Source of the DNA: Agrobacterium fabrum
Lineage (GTDB): Bacteria > Pseudomonadota > Alphaproteobacteria > Rhizobiales > Rhizobiaceae
Direction: 5' to 3'
Length of the DNA stretch: 64,000 bases
Assembly (NCBI GenBank): GCA_003241215.1
Contig: QFOL01000002.1
Location: 1-64,000 of the forward strand
The notes under the pieces are model-generated. The model was not told where the DNA came from. It saw nothing but the letters and a program-made list of their open reading frames with translations, and did no database searches. Position numbers and translations under genes: made by a program. Shown one piece after another: positions 20,519-29,588 of this stretch; the first letter of the stretch is position 1; every line of letters begins with the position of its first letter.

Positions 20519-21550
20519 TTAAAAGGCGAGTTGAACCTTCATCGACCTGCTTCGGTCGCCGGCGGTTTCGAATGCCGCAACCGCCTCTTCCAGCGGAAAG
20601 GTTCCAGTCAGCAGGGGCTTCAGGTCGACACGGCGCTGGTTGATGAAATCGACGGCAAGTCCGAATTCCTCATGGAACCGGAAGGTGCCCTTCATCTCGA
20701 TTTCCTTGGCGACCACCATATTCTGCGGAATGGACACATCGCCGCCAAGACCGAGCTGAACCACGGTAGAGCGCGGTTTCAGCGCTTCAAGACCCGAACG
20801 GACGGCTCTTTCATTTCCGGATGCCTCGAACTGAACGTCGAAATAACCCTTGTTTGCCGAATAGGCGGAGAGCGCATCCGGGTCATCGGCGACATTGATG
20901 ACACGGTCGGCGCCGATGGCGAGCGCCTTTTGCAGAACCGCATCCATGACGTCGGTTGCGACGATTTCCCGGGCGCCATGGGCGCGGGCGGCGATGATGG
21001 CAAGTGCGCCGATCGGCCCACAGCCGGTGACCAGAACGCGCTTGTCGGTCAAGGCGCCGGCGCGGTTGACGCCATGCAGCGTTACCGCGAAGGGTTCGGC
21101 CATGGCCGCTTCATGAATGGAGACGCCATCCCGTACCTTGTGGCACTGATATGCCTCGGCCACGAGACGCTGACGGAATGCGCCCTGAATATGCGGCATG
21201 GGCATGGCGGAGCCATAAAAGCGCATGTTCAGGCACTGGTTCTGCTGGCCCTTAAGGCAAAATTCGCAATGGTTGCAGGGCCGGCTCGGCGATACGGCAA
21301 CACGGTCGCCGACGGCGAGGCCGGAGACACCCTCTCCCAAAGCCTTGATGGTGCCGGCCACCTCATGGCCGAGGATCATCGGCTCCCGCACGCGCACGGT
21401 GCCGAAGCCGCCATGATTGTAATAATGCAAGTCGGAGCCGCAGATGCCGCCCGCTTCGATGGCGACCTCGACCTGCCCCGGACCGGGCTGCTCGGTCTCC
21501 CGTTCCTCGATCCGCAGATCCTTCGCCGCGTGGATGACAACCGCTTTCAT
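20519..21550 (-). CDS. Zinc-dependent alcohol dehydrogenase, L-idonate 5-dehydrogenase type
   Basis: 343 residues of the medium-chain dehydrogenase family. The catalytic zinc ligands are Cys in GGICGSDLHYY and GHE in ILGHEVAG; the structural zinc cluster is CNHCEFCLKGQQNQC. The NAD(P)-binding segment is VTGCGPIGALA. GSDLHYYNHGGFG with FYGSAMPMPHIQG is typical of L-idonate 5-dehydrogenase, which interconverts idonate and 5-ketogluconate. The ATG at 21550 (MKAVVIHAAKDL) is preferred over one 17 codons upstream. It is the last gene of a seven-gene minus-strand operon. The exact polyol or sugar acid is uncertain. Confidence 0.85.
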   Translation of the reverse strand: MKAVVIHAAKDLRIEERETEQPGPGQVEVAIEAGGICGSDLHYYNHGGFGTVRVREPMILGHEVAGTIKALGEGVSGLAVGDRVAVSPSRPCNHCEFCLKGQQNQCLNMRFYGSAMPMPHIQGAFRQRLVAEAYQCHKVRDGVSIHEAAMAEPFAVTLHGVNRAGALTDKRVLVTGCGPIGALAIIAARAHGAREIVATDVMDAVLQKALAIGADRVINVADDPDALSAYSANKGYFDVQFEASGNERAVRSGLEALKPRSTVVQLGLGGDVSIPQNMVVAKEIEMKGTFRFHEEFGLAVDFINQRRVDLKPLLTGTFPLEEAVAAFETAGDRSRSMKVQLAF

Positions 21551-21615
21551 AGTCTCTCCTCCCATAAGGCTCACACGGCGGCAGTCGCCGCCGTTGCCCA
21601 TTGTCCGGAATTGTC

Positions 21616-22290
21616 TCAGATATCGACCACGAGGCCCTTGGCTTTCAGAACCGGCTCGAGCTTGCTGACCTCGATCACCGACTTGCCCTGCTTGTAAGCT
21701 TCGATGTAACCGGCCTCGGCGTCCTCGCGGGCCTGCGAAAGTTTGGCCGCTTCCTGCGCTTCCTCGCGCCTGACGACGACGAGACCATCGGCATCACCGA
21801 CGATGATATCGCCCGGATTGATGATCTCGCCGCCGACAATCACTTGGTCGTTGACCGCGGCAATGGTCTCCTTGACCGTGCCCTTGATGCAGACGCTGAG
21901 CGAGAAGACCGGGAAGCCGAGGTCCCGCAGCTGCAGCGTATCGCGCACGCCGGTATCCGTCACCAGGCCGCCGATGCCTTTTGCGAGGCATGCATTGGCA
22001 AGCACGTCACCGAAGGAGCCGGCTTCTTCATATTCGCCGGCGGAAACGACGATGATGTCACCCGGCTTGGCATAGTTGATGGCAAGCTGCAGCATGATGT
22101 TGTCGCGGGGGGCGCATTTGACCGTAAAGGCCGGGCCGCAAAGCTTCATGCGATAATCGACCGGCTTCAGCCGCGAGGACAATGCGCCGCGGCGTCCCTG
22201 CGCCTCATGGATCGTCGCAGGAGAGAATTTGGCAAGGGCGTCGACATCCGCTTGGGTAGGGCGCTGCGCGATATCTTTAATGTGGATCAT
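21616..22290 (-). CDS. RraA-like / HMG aldolase family protein
   Basis: 224 residues of the RraA-like fold, shared by the RNase E inhibitor RraA and class II pyruvate aldolases (4-hydroxy-4-methyl-2-oxoglutarate aldolase, oxaloacetate decarboxylase). The segment GSFGDVLANACLAKGIGGLVTDTGVRD carries the conserved glycines and the R-D pair that binds substrate and metal in the aldolases. Location between transport genes and a sugar-acid dehydrogenase favours a metabolic lyase or decarboxylase over an RNase regulator. Its ATG is preceded by AGGTTTTC. It follows the solute-binding protein gene after a stem-loop. Confidence 0.8.
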   Translation of the reverse strand: MIHIKDIAQRPTQADVDALAKFSPATIHEAQGRRGALSSRLKPVDYRMKLCGPAFTVKCAPRDNIMLQLAINYAKPGDIIVVSAGEYEEAGSFGDVLANACLAKGIGGLVTDTGVRDTLQLRDLGFPVFSLSVCIKGTVKETIAAVNDQVIVGGEIINPGDIIVGDADGLVVVRREEAQEAAKLSQAREDAEAGYIEAYKQGKSVIEVSKLEPVLKAKGLVVDI

Positions 22291-22312
22291 GAAAACCTCC
22301 CACGTTGAAGCT

Positions 22313-22335
22313 GTCGGCGAGAGCGTCTCGCCGAC
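22313..22335. terminator. Stem-loop after the solute-binding protein gene
   Basis: Arms GTCGGCGAGA and TCTCGCCGAC (10 bases, perfect) enclose a GCG loop. In transcription order it lies between the binding-protein gene and the RraA-like gene. Such hairpins after binding-protein genes often stabilise upstream mRNA or attenuate downstream genes, giving more binding protein than later products; that role here is inferred. Confidence 0.6.
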
Positions 22336-22380
22336 CGATAGTGTTGAAGAGTTGAAAATTGGCCGAGGCTGAGCCGAAGC

Positions 22381-23217
22381 TCAGGGGATCGGATCGAACT
22401 TCAGTTCGGACAGAGGCACGACCTTGTCGGTGCGTGTCATCTTGTATTCGGTGTTCGGGCCAAGCCACTTGTCCCAGATGCGGTTGATTTCGCCGTCAGC
22501 ATCGAGCTTGCGCAGGATTTCGTTGATCTTCGCGGTCAGCGCCGGGTTGTCCTTGGCCATGCCGATGCCGATGGGCTGGAAGAGCATCGGCTCTTCGATC
22601 ATGCGCATCTGCTTGCCCTTGGTCTTGGATTCGTTGACGAACTTGGTCATCGTCATGGTGTTGCCGACAATGCCGCGCGCCTTGCCCTGCTGCACGGCGA
22701 GATAGGCGGATGCCGTATCCTGGAATGTCAGCGGCTCGGACTTGTTGAGCTTGACGGAGAGTTCCGATGTCGAGCCCTTGCTGGACGCGATGCGCTGGCC
22801 GACGAAATCGGACTTCTTGGTGCCGGGGTCATCGACCGGAACGATCAGCATTTCCTTAGCCAGATAATATGGGTCGCTGAACTGGATCTGTTCGGCGCGG
22901 CTCTGGGTGTAGGCGAGGTTGGCGACCGAGAGATCAACGCGGCCGAGCTTGACTTCGGGAACGCGCGCTTCGACCGACACCGGCTTGATCTCGGCCTTGA
23001 CACCCAGTTCCTTGGCGATGGCGCCGCACAGATCAACGTCGAAGCCGGCCATTTCACGTGTCTTCGGGTCCGGTGAGGCGAAAGGCGGCACGTCGGCGAA
23101 TGTCGCGCAACGCAGCGTCTTGTTCGCCATGATCGTGTCGAGCTGGTCGGCCTTGGCCGGCAGGACTGCAGCCGAGGTTGCCAATATGACGGTAAGAGTA
23201 ATGCACTTCCAGTTCAT
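22381..23217 (-). CDS. ABC transporter periplasmic binding protein, family 3 (amino-acid/PAAT type)
   Basis: 278 residues with a cleavable signal peptide (MNWKCITLTVILATSAAVLPAKA). The mature part is a family 3 solute-binding protein: MAGFDVDLCGAIAKELGVK and DLSVANLAYTQSRAEQIQFSDPY are the standard landmarks. It is the binding component for the two permeases and ATPase upstream. PAAT-type systems usually carry polar amino acids, but here the neighbours (idonate-type dehydrogenase, RraA-like lyase, SDR) point to an organic or sugar-acid ligand. Confidence 0.9.
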   Translation of the reverse strand: MNWKCITLTVILATSAAVLPAKADQLDTIMANKTLRCATFADVPPFASPDPKTREMAGFDVDLCGAIAKELGVKAEIKPVSVEARVPEVKLGRVDLSVANLAYTQSRAEQIQFSDPYYLAKEMLIVPVDDPGTKKSDFVGQRIASSKGSTSELSVKLNKSEPLTFQDTASAYLAVQQGKARGIVGNTMTMTKFVNESKTKGKQMRMIEEPMLFQPIGIGMAKDNPALTAKINEILRKLDADGEINRIWDKWLGPNTEYKMTRTDKVVPLSELKFDPIP

Positions 23218-23248
23218 TTCAGTTCTCCCGTTATTATAGAGGTTGGGT

Positions 23249-24016
23249 CTAGTGTCTCAGATCGGCAAGAAACCGCTGGGCACGCGGATGTTGCGGATTT
23301 TTGAAAAACTCGTCCGGTTTTGCCGTTTCGAGAATGCGCCCGGCATCGATGAACCAGATGCGATCGGCCACTTCACGGGCAAAGCCCATTTCATGGGTGA
23401 CGCAGAGCATGGTCATGCCTTCGGCGGCGAGGCTCTTCATGACCGCGAGCACTTCGCCGACCATTTCCGGATCGAGCGCTGAGGTCGGCTCGTCGAACAG
23501 CATGACCGGCGGTTCCATGGCGAGCGCCCGCGCGATGGCGACGCGCTGCTGCTGACCGCCGGAAAGCTGGGCGGGATAGGAACCTGCCTTGTCGGCAAGG
23601 CCGACGCGGTCGAGAAGCTTCAGCGCCTTGTCATGGGCGACGGCGGGAGCAACGCCCTTCACCCGGATCGGCGACATGGAGACATTTTCCACCACCGAAA
23701 GATGCGGGAAGAGGTTGAAGCTCTGGAAGACGAAACCAACCCGGCTGCGCAGCGCGTTCAGCTCCTTTGCGCGCATCTGGGCATGGATGTTCCTGCCATC
23801 CAGCATGATCGAACCGCTGCTGATCTCTTCCAGACGGTTGATCGTGCGGATGAGGGTGGACTTGCCGGAGCCCGACGGCCCGCAGATGACCACGACCTCG
23901 CCACGGGTGACGTTTTCGTTGACATCCTTGAGCACCTGATAATCGCCATAGCTTTTGCAGACCTGCGAAAGCGTGATGGTATAGGCGTCCTGAGTGGCGG
24001 AAACTGGCGCGGTCAT
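23249..24016 (-). CDS. ABC transporter ATP-binding protein, GlnQ/PAAT type
   Basis: 255 residues, the normal length. Walker A is GPSGSGKST, the signature [15 protein letters not shown], Walker [13 protein letters not shown] and the H-loop CVTHEMGFA. The protein energises the two downstream-paired permeases at the inner membrane. Its start overlaps the end of the permease gene at 24013 by four bases, so the products are coupled. A 31-base gap separates it from the binding-protein gene. Confidence 0.95.
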   Translation of the reverse strand: MTAPVSATQDAYTITLSQVCKSYGDYQVLKDVNENVTRGEVVVICGPSGSGKSTLIRTINRLEEISSGSIMLDGRNIHAQMRAKELNALRSRVGFVFQSFNLFPHLSVVENVSMSPIRVKGVAPAVAHDKALKLLDRVGLADKAGSYPAQLSGGQQQRVAIARALAMEPPVMLFDEPTSALDPEMVGEVLAVMKSLAAEGMTMLCVTHEMGFAREVADRIWFIDAGRILETAKPDEFFKNPQHPRAQRFLADLRH

Positions 24017-24774
24017 AGCTGCTCCGTAACGATATTGGCGGGGGCCGGTGCCGTGTCTGCGGCGAGCTTGCCGCGCGGGCCGGCCCGGCGGCGGGCGATA
24101 CGCCGCTCGAGAAGATTTGCGACATGGGTGAGCGACCAGCAGATGATGTAATAAACCAGCGCCAGAATGAGGAAGACCTGGAAGGGCTGGGTCAAAAGCT
24201 GGTTGTTCAACTGGTTTGCCGCAAAGGTCAGATCCGGCACATTGATGACGTAACCGAGGGTCGTATCCTTGATGGTGGATACGAAGGTCGAGATCAGGCT
24301 CGGGATCATGTTGTAGAGCGCCTGCGGCAGGATGACATAACGCATCGCACCGAAATAACCGTGGCCGAGCGCGCGCGCCGCATCCATCTGCCCCGTGCCC
24401 AGCGATACAATGCCGGCGCGGACGACTTCACTCATGAAAGCGCCCTGATAAATGACGAGCGTGGTGAGCATGGTGACGAAGCTCGGCACGTCGGCGCCGG
24501 TCCAGAGCGGAACGAGAAAATAGCTCCAGAGGATGAGCATCAGCAGCGGCACGCCACGGGTGAAATAGACCACCGCGGTCACCGGCCAGCGCAGGGCCCG
24601 CCATTTGGACAGCCGCGCCAGCGCCATCAGGATGCTGACGGGAAAGGCAAGCGCGATGCTGAGCGCCGACAGGATGAGCGTGTTGGCAAGGCCGCCGAGC
24701 GGACCGTTGGGATATTGGCCGATCAGGAGCAGCAGCCAGTAATCCTTGATGATTGCGATCATGTCGTGGATCAT
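24013..24774 (-). CDS. ABC transporter permease, PAAT (HisM/GlnP) type
   Basis: 253 residues with about five membrane helices and the EAA-loop motif [24 protein letters not shown] that contacts the ATPase. [24 protein letters not shown] and [13 protein letters not shown] are typical of the His/Glu/Gln permease family. The C-terminal tail is unusually basic and proline-rich ([13 protein letters not shown]). It overlaps the genes on both sides by four bases and likely pairs with the other permease as a heterodimer. Confidence 0.93.
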   Translation of the reverse strand: MIHDMIAIIKDYWLLLLIGQYPNGPLGGLANTLILSALSIALAFPVSILMALARLSKWRALRWPVTAVVYFTRGVPLLMLILWSYFLVPLWTGADVPSFVTMLTTLVIYQGAFMSEVVRAGIVSLGTGQMDAARALGHGYFGAMRYVILPQALYNMIPSLISTFVSTIKDTTLGYVINVPDLTFAANQLNNQLLTQPFQVFLILALVYYIICWSLTHVANLLERRIARRRAGPRGKLAADTAPAPANIVTEQL

Positions 24775-25478
24775 GCCCGCGCCCTCCTCAAAGGATCGGC
24801 ACGCATGGAGATATAGGCTCCGAGACCCATGATCAGCAGCGAGAAGAACAGATAAAGCACGGTGGCGACCAGATAGACCTCAAACGTCCGGAAACTGAGA
24901 TTTTCGACTTCCTTGACCGCATGGGTCAGTTCCGGTGCGCCGATCAGAACGCCAAGACTGCTGTTTTTGAAGAGCGAGGTGCTGTGGTTGATAAGCGGCG
25001 GCAGCGCATTGCGAACGCCCTGCGGCATGATGACGAACCGCATGGCCGAGACATAGCTATGCCCGAGCGCACGTGCCGCCTCCATCTGGCCGGGATTGAT
25101 GGAGCGCACGCCCGAACGCAGATCCTCGCTGAAATAGGCGGCCTGACAGAGGCCGAGGCCGATAATGGCGAAGATCGCTTCCGCATTGTGGCTGGAAAGC
25201 CAGCTGGCCAGCCCGCTCGGCAGCAGCGTGAAGACGCCGAAATACCAGAGCATCAGCTGCACCAGCGTCGGCACGTTGCGGTGATAGGACACATAGGCCG
25301 CCACCAGCGGATCGCCGAAGCGGAAGGGCGAGAGGCGGATGGCGAGAAGCACGATGGCAAGCGACATGGCGAGCAGCCACGAGCCGGCATAGATGATGAA
25401 CGTCATCTGGATGCCATGCAAAAGCATCGAGACATAGTCCGCATTGTTCAAGATTGCGCCGAGGTCAAAACCGCTCAC
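24771..25478 (-). CDS. ABC transporter permease, PAAT (HisQ/GlnP) type
   Basis: 235 residues, first permease of the pair. It has the EAA loop GQMEAARALGHSYVSAMRFVIMPQGV and the YHRNVPTLVQLMLWYFG signature of His/Glu/Gln permeases, with about five membrane helices. Its start overlaps the SDR stop by four bases and its stop overlaps the next permease start by four, so the block from 26275 to 23249 is one translationally coupled unit. Confidence 0.93.
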   Translation of the reverse strand: MSGFDLGAILNNADYVSMLLHGIQMTFIIYAGSWLLAMSLAIVLLAIRLSPFRFGDPLVAAYVSYHRNVPTLVQLMLWYFGVFTLLPSGLASWLSSHNAEAIFAIIGLGLCQAAYFSEDLRSGVRSINPGQMEAARALGHSYVSAMRFVIMPQGVRNALPPLINHSTSLFKNSSLGVLIGAPELTHAVKEVENLSFRTFEVYLVATVLYLFFSLLIMGLGAYISMRADPLRRARA

Positions 25479-26275
25479 GCGACTTTTCCTCCGGCTCCGC
25501 CCGCCGCGACCTTTTCAGCCGGCCGATTTTCAGCCGTTTGGGGCTTGGCCGTCTGCAGCCCGCCCATGACCTGAAGCGTCGGGGTAATTTCCATGTGGCC
25601 GATATTCATGGCCACGGGTGCGGCGATGGCAAACGCAATCGCATCGGCGATATCGGACGCCTGCGGCAATTCGAAACCATCGATGAAACGTTCACGAATG
25701 CTCGGATCATCGCCATGCACATGGTTGAAAATGTCGGTCGCGACACGGCCGGGACAGATTTCCGTCACCCGCACGCGTTTACCGAAAGCATCGATACGCA
25801 ACTGGTTGGACAGCATCGCCACGCCGGCCTTGCTGGCATGATAGGTGGAATTGCCACCGAAATTATAATTGCCGGCAATGGAGGAGATGTTGATGACATG
25901 GCCGCGATCGCGCGCCACCATGCCCGGCACCACCATGCGGCACAGATGCAGCACGGCGCGCAGGTTCACATCGATCAGGAGATCGATATCGCTCTCATCC
26001 GCTTCCAGGAACTTCTTCGGGCGGTCGACACCGGCATTGTTCACGAGGACATCGAATGCAACTTCGCTGGTGAGCTTTGCAAGCGCCGGCCGGTCCGTCA
26101 CATCGATGGCATGGGCGAAGCAGCCCGTGCGCTTCGCCAGCTTGTTGAGAGCGTCCGCGCTTCTGGCAACCGCATGCACTTCCAGCCCTTCGCGGCAAAG
26201 GCGCTCCACGACGGCGGCGCCAATTCCGGAAGATGCGCCGGTTACGAGTGCGGTCTTGTAGTCTGAGAATGGCAT
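25475..26275 (-). CDS. Short-chain dehydrogenase/reductase (YdfG-like)
   Basis: 266 residues, classical SDR. It has the NAD(P)-binding TGASSGIG, NNAG after strand 4, catalytic Ser in INISSIAG and catalytic YHASK. After strand 6, CPGRVATDIF is the usual substrate-side motif. The C-terminal 30 residues are Ala/Lys/Gly-rich and extend beyond the normal SDR end. It is the first gene of the seven-gene operon, which suggests a redox step on the imported compound, together with the zinc dehydrogenase at the other end. Confidence 0.9.
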   Translation of the reverse strand: MPFSDYKTALVTGASSGIGAAVVERLCREGLEVHAVARSADALNKLAKRTGCFAHAIDVTDRPALAKLTSEVAFDVLVNNAGVDRPKKFLEADESDIDLLIDVNLRAVLHLCRMVVPGMVARDRGHVINISSIAGNYNFGGNSTYHASKAGVAMLSNQLRIDAFGKRVRVTEICPGRVATDIFNHVHGDDPSIRERFIDGFELPQASDIADAIAFAIAAPVAMNIGHMEITPTLQVMGGLQTAKPQTAENRPAEKVAAGGAGGKVA

Positions 26276-26420
26276 GTTTGTCCCCTATCGTTGAGCAAAC
26301 ATTAGTGAAGCTTTCATCGCTTGCCTAAGACCGATTTTTTTTGGAGTAATAAGCAACTTGTATGGATGGCGATTGCGCCACTTTCAGCGATGCATCCCCC
26401 ATGCCGGCCACCGGCATATT

Positions 26421-26564
26421 CTAGACCACAGCCGTCGGTAGGTCCTGTCCTGCAAAATGCGCATCCAGATTGGCGAGAACCAGAGCGCCCAGCTGAAGCC
26501 GCGTCTCATGGGTCGCAGCGCCGATATGCGGGGCGAGAACGACATTGCGCATGCCGATCAGCGC
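26421..26564 (-). pseudogene. C-terminal stump of a D-2-hydroxyacid dehydrogenase
   Basis: The last 47 codons before a stop at 26421 read ALIGMRNVVLAPHIGAATHE and then a typical family C-terminus ending LDAHFAGQDLPTAVV. PHIG holds the catalytic histidine of 2-hydroxyacid dehydrogenases. Upstream in the same frame the homology ends abruptly and the frame becomes a shadow of the EamA gene. About 270 residues including the NAD-binding domain are missing. It lies between the SDR operon start and the EamA gene. Confidence 0.75.
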
Positions 26565-26614
26565 CGCCGGCCTGTTCACGCTGTGGCGCGAAAACCGGTT
26601 GGCGAAACAGGCCG

Positions 26615-27541
26615 TCAGGGAGCCGACAGCGTCAGCTGTTCCGTGACCCGCTTTTTGTGCAGTCGCCTTTCCCGCCACAGCGTGAACAAACCGGCGGCAA
26701 CCACAATCGAGGCCCCCAGAATGGTCGTCAGGGCCGGAACCTGATCCATGAAGGTGTAACCGATCAACAGCGCCCAGATCATCGTGGTGTAATCGAAGGG
26801 CGCGAGCAGCGAGGCTTCGGCATAACGCAGGCTGAGCGTCACCAGTATCTGCGCGATACCGCCAATGAGACCGGTGCCGATCAGCAGGGCCCATTGCCAT
26901 GCAGTCGGAATTTTCCAGCCCATGCCGATGCTGGCAAAGCCGATGAGCATTGTAAGCAGGGTGAAATAGAAGATGATTGCGCCGGTATTTTCCGTCTGCG
27001 TCAAATGCCGGATCTGGATCATCGATATGGCGGAGAAAAAAGCCGCCGCCAGACCGAACAGGCCTCCGAGCATGGCGACGCCGGAACCGGAAGCGACATC
27101 CGAAACATCGAAGGAAAAATGCGGCGACAGGATCAGCACGATGCCGCAGAGCCCGACGACCACCGCCGTCCAGCGGTAAATCCTGACGACTTCCTTGAGA
27201 AGCAGCACCGCCAGAATGACGGTGAAGAGCGGCGTGGCGTAGCTGATAGCCGTCGCGTCGGCCAGCGGAATATAGGCCAGCGCCAGATAGCTGAAGACCA
27301 TGCCGCCGGTGCCGGAAAAACTCCGCACCAGATGGCCGCCAATATGGCTGGTTGCCACCTGCCTTCGAAAACCGCCCTGCGCCGCCATCCACAGACAGAG
27401 CGGCAGCATGGCCACCGCCGATCTGAAGAAAACCACCTGCCCGATGGGTATCTCACCCCTGAGGCCGCTGATGCAGGCGCCCATCAGCACCAGAGCGAGC
27501 GCTGCGGAGATTTTGAGGAGAATGCCTTTGCGGGAATCCAT
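26615..27541 (-). CDS. EamA-family (DMT superfamily) transporter
   Basis: 308 residues with about ten hydrophobic helices in two repeats of five, the EamA/RhaT arrangement. Motifs such as FFRSAVAMLPLCLWM and LADATAISYATPLFTVILA are typical of these exporters or importers of small metabolites. The ATG at 27541 follows GAAGGAAC and begins the first helix; in-frame starts up to 58 codons upstream would run into the opposite promoter region. It is divergent from the biotin-carboxylase operon. The C-terminus is basic (WRERRLHKKR). The substrate is unknown. Confidence 0.88.
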   Translation of the reverse strand: MDSRKGILLKISAALALVLMGACISGLRGEIPIGQVVFFRSAVAMLPLCLWMAAQGGFRRQVATSHIGGHLVRSFSGTGGMVFSYLALAYIPLADATAISYATPLFTVILAVLLLKEVVRIYRWTAVVVGLCGIVLILSPHFSFDVSDVASGSGVAMLGGLFGLAAAFFSAISMIQIRHLTQTENTGAIIFYFTLLTMLIGFASIGMGWKIPTAWQWALLIGTGLIGGIAQILVTLSLRYAEASLLAPFDYTTMIWALLIGYTFMDQVPALTTILGASIVVAAGLFTLWRERRLHKKRVTEQLTLSAP

Positions 27542-27735
27542 GGTTCGTTCCTTCGGACGTCTTTGAACCGTTTCACCACGCGGCGGCGGGATATCAAACC
27601 GCAAAGCAATGTCCATAGGAACTTCGTCTGACCCCATCAATCCTGCCTCCATGGTAGCTATTGCTGATGGACAGGGTGCGGATTCCGCTCCGCCCGCCTG
27701 CCGCCGTGGGGACAAAAAAGACGTTGGAAACCAAT

Positions 27736-28200
27736 ATGGATCTGGAAAAGATCAAGAAACTGATCGAGTTCGTCGGCTCTTCGCGAGTATCCGAATTGAC
27801 CGTGAGTCAGGAGGGAACCACGGTCCGGATCCTCCGCGAAAACAATGCGGTTTCGCCGCACGCACCATCATCGCAGGCCCAGCCCATCCCGGTGGCGGAA
27901 ACGGCATCCGAAACACCCCGCGCCGAAGAAAAGGCGCCGGCATCCGCCGCAGCCGCACCGGCGGCATCCGGCATCGTCGCAGCACCGTCATTCGGCCTTT
28001 TCCACCGCGCCCCGAGCCCGGGTGCGGCGCCTTTCGCCGAAGCCGGTGACGAGGTCAGGCAAGGACAAGAACTCTTCATCATCGAGGCGATGAAAGTGTT
28101 CAACACCGTGAGGGCCGAACGAAGCGGCAGGATCGCCAGATTTATCGCCAATGACGGCGAAGATGTCGAACTCGGACAGCCGGTACTGGAGTTCGAATGA
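27736..28200 (+). CDS. Biotin carboxyl carrier protein (AccB-like)
   Basis: 154 residues. An N-terminal helical part (MDLEKIKKLIEFVGSSRVSE) and an Ala/Pro-rich linker lead to a biotinyl domain with the biotin-accepting lysine in EAMKVFNTV (about K120). The standard motif is EAMKMMN or similar, so V-F replaces two positions but the lysine context is kept. It is the first gene of a six-gene operon with PxpB/PxpC/PxpA homologues, not with accA/accD. It therefore probably serves a dedicated carboxylase rather than fatty acid synthesis. The ATG at 27736 lies 75 bases after an upstream in-frame ATG. Confidence 0.9.
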   Translation: MDLEKIKKLIEFVGSSRVSELTVSQEGTTVRILRENNAVSPHAPSSQAQPIPVAETASETPRAEEKAPASAAAAPAASGIVAAPSFGLFHRAPSPGAAPFAEAGDEVRQGQELFIIEAMKVFNTVRAERSGRIARFIANDGEDVELGQPVLEFE

Positions 28201-29588
28201 TGGATGCGACACTCCCAAAGGTGGCTGAGCCAAGAACATTCGACAGCGTGCTGATCGCCAATCGCGGCGAGATTGCCTTGCGGGTGCAGCGCGCCTGCCG
28301 TGAACTCGGTCTGAAGACCGTCATGATCTATTCGGAAGCCGATAGGGATGCCGACTATCTGAAGGCGGCCGATACCGCCATCTGCATCGGCCCGGCCTCT
28401 CCCGCCCAGAGCTATCTCAACGCGCCGGCCATACTGCTTGCGATGGAGCTGACCGGCGCTGGCGCAGTTCACCCCGGCTATGGTTTTCTTTCCGAAAGAG
28501 CGTCTTTTTCGGAAGCCGTGGAGGCGGCGGGGGCGGTCTTCATCGGCCCGCGCGCCGACGCCATCCGCACCATGGGTGACAAGATCGCGGCGAAGCGGGC
28601 AATGATGGAGGCCGGTGTGCCCTGCGTTCCCGGCCCCGATTCCGCCCTGCCGGATGACATGGCCGAAGTCTCGAAAATCGCCGCCGAAATCAGTTATCCC
28701 GTCATCGTCAAGGCGGCCGGCGGCGGCGGCGGGCGCGGCATGCGTGTCGTGCGCGAGGCCTCCGCCCTTCAGGACGCCGTGCTCGTCACGCGCGAGGAGG
28801 CGAGCCGGGCCTTCGGAACACCGGAACTCTATATCGAAAAATTCCTCGAACATCCGCGCCACGTCGAGATTCAGGTTCTCTGCGACAGTCAGGGCGGCGG
28901 AGTCTGGGTGGGCCTGCGCGATTGTTCCATGCAGCGCCGCCACCAGAAGGTCGTCGAAGAAGGTCCGGCCATCGGCATCCCGCCCGATGTCGCGGCTTTC
29001 GTCGGCAATCGCTGTGTCGAAGCCTGCCGCCAGATCGGTTATCGCGGCGTCGGCACATTTGAGTTTCTCTACGAGAATGGCGAATTCTATTTCATCGAGA
29101 TGAACACCCGCCTGCAGGTCGAACATCCGGTCACGGAAATGACCTCGGGCGTGGATCTGGTACGCCAGCAGCTTCTCGTCGCTCTCGGCCATCCGCTTGA
29201 GATTTCGCAGGACGATATCGTCTGCGAGGGCCATTCGATCGAATGCCGCATCAATGCCGAAGACCCTTACAACTTCATCCCCTGCCCCGGCCTGATCACG
29301 GCTCTGCACCTGCCGGGCGGTCCCGGCGTCCGGGTCGATACCCATGTGATGGCGGGTTATCGGGTTTCGGCCCATTACGATTCGCTGATCGCCAAGCTCA
29401 TCGTCCATGCGCCGACCCGCGAACAGGCGATCCTGCGCATGCGGCGCGCACTTGGCGAAATGCGTATCGAAGGCGTTTCCACTAACCTGCCGCTGCACCG
29501 GGAAATATTGCAGGACCCGGCCTTTTCCGAAGGCGGCACGGATATTCATTACCTCGAACATTGGCTTGCAGCGCGGAGTGCAAAGTGA
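28197..29588 (+). CDS. Biotin carboxylase (AccC-like)
   Basis: 463 residues. The N-terminal domain has VLIANRGEIALRV; the ATP-grasp domain has VKAAGGGGGRGMRVV for ATP binding and EMNTRLQVEHPVTE for metal and bicarbonate chemistry; a C-terminal carboxylase domain follows. It carboxylates the biotin on the carrier with ATP and bicarbonate. The start overlaps the carrier stop by four bases (ATGA) and its stop overlaps the next start by four (GTGA). The context ties it to the AHS1/AHS2-type proteins downstream as carboxyl acceptors. Confidence 0.93.
   Translation: MMDATLPKVAEPRTFDSVLIANRGEIALRVQRACRELGLKTVMIYSEADRDADYLKAADTAICIGPASPAQSYLNAPAILLAMELTGAGAVHPGYGFLSERASFSEAVEAAGAVFIGPRADAIRTMGDKIAAKRAMMEAGVPCVPGPDSALPDDMAEVSKIAAEISYPVIVKAAGGGGGRGMRVVREASALQDAVLVTREEASRAFGTPELYIEKFLEHPRHVEIQVLCDSQGGGVWVGLRDCSMQRRHQKVVEEGPAIGIPPDVAAFVGNRCVEACRQIGYRGVGTFEFLYENGEFYFIEMNTRLQVEHPVTEMTSGVDLVRQQLLVALGHPLEISQDDIVCEGHSIECRINAEDPYNFIPCPGLITALHLPGGPGVRVDTHVMAGYRVSAHYDSLIAKLIVHAPTREQAILRMRRALGEMRIEGVSTNLPLHREILQDPAFSEGGTDIHYLEHWLAARSAK

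Noticed and set aside
22291-22380. Riboswitch between the binding-protein and RraA-like genes
   Set aside because: The only structure is a simple perfect hairpin; no conserved riboswitch core seen.
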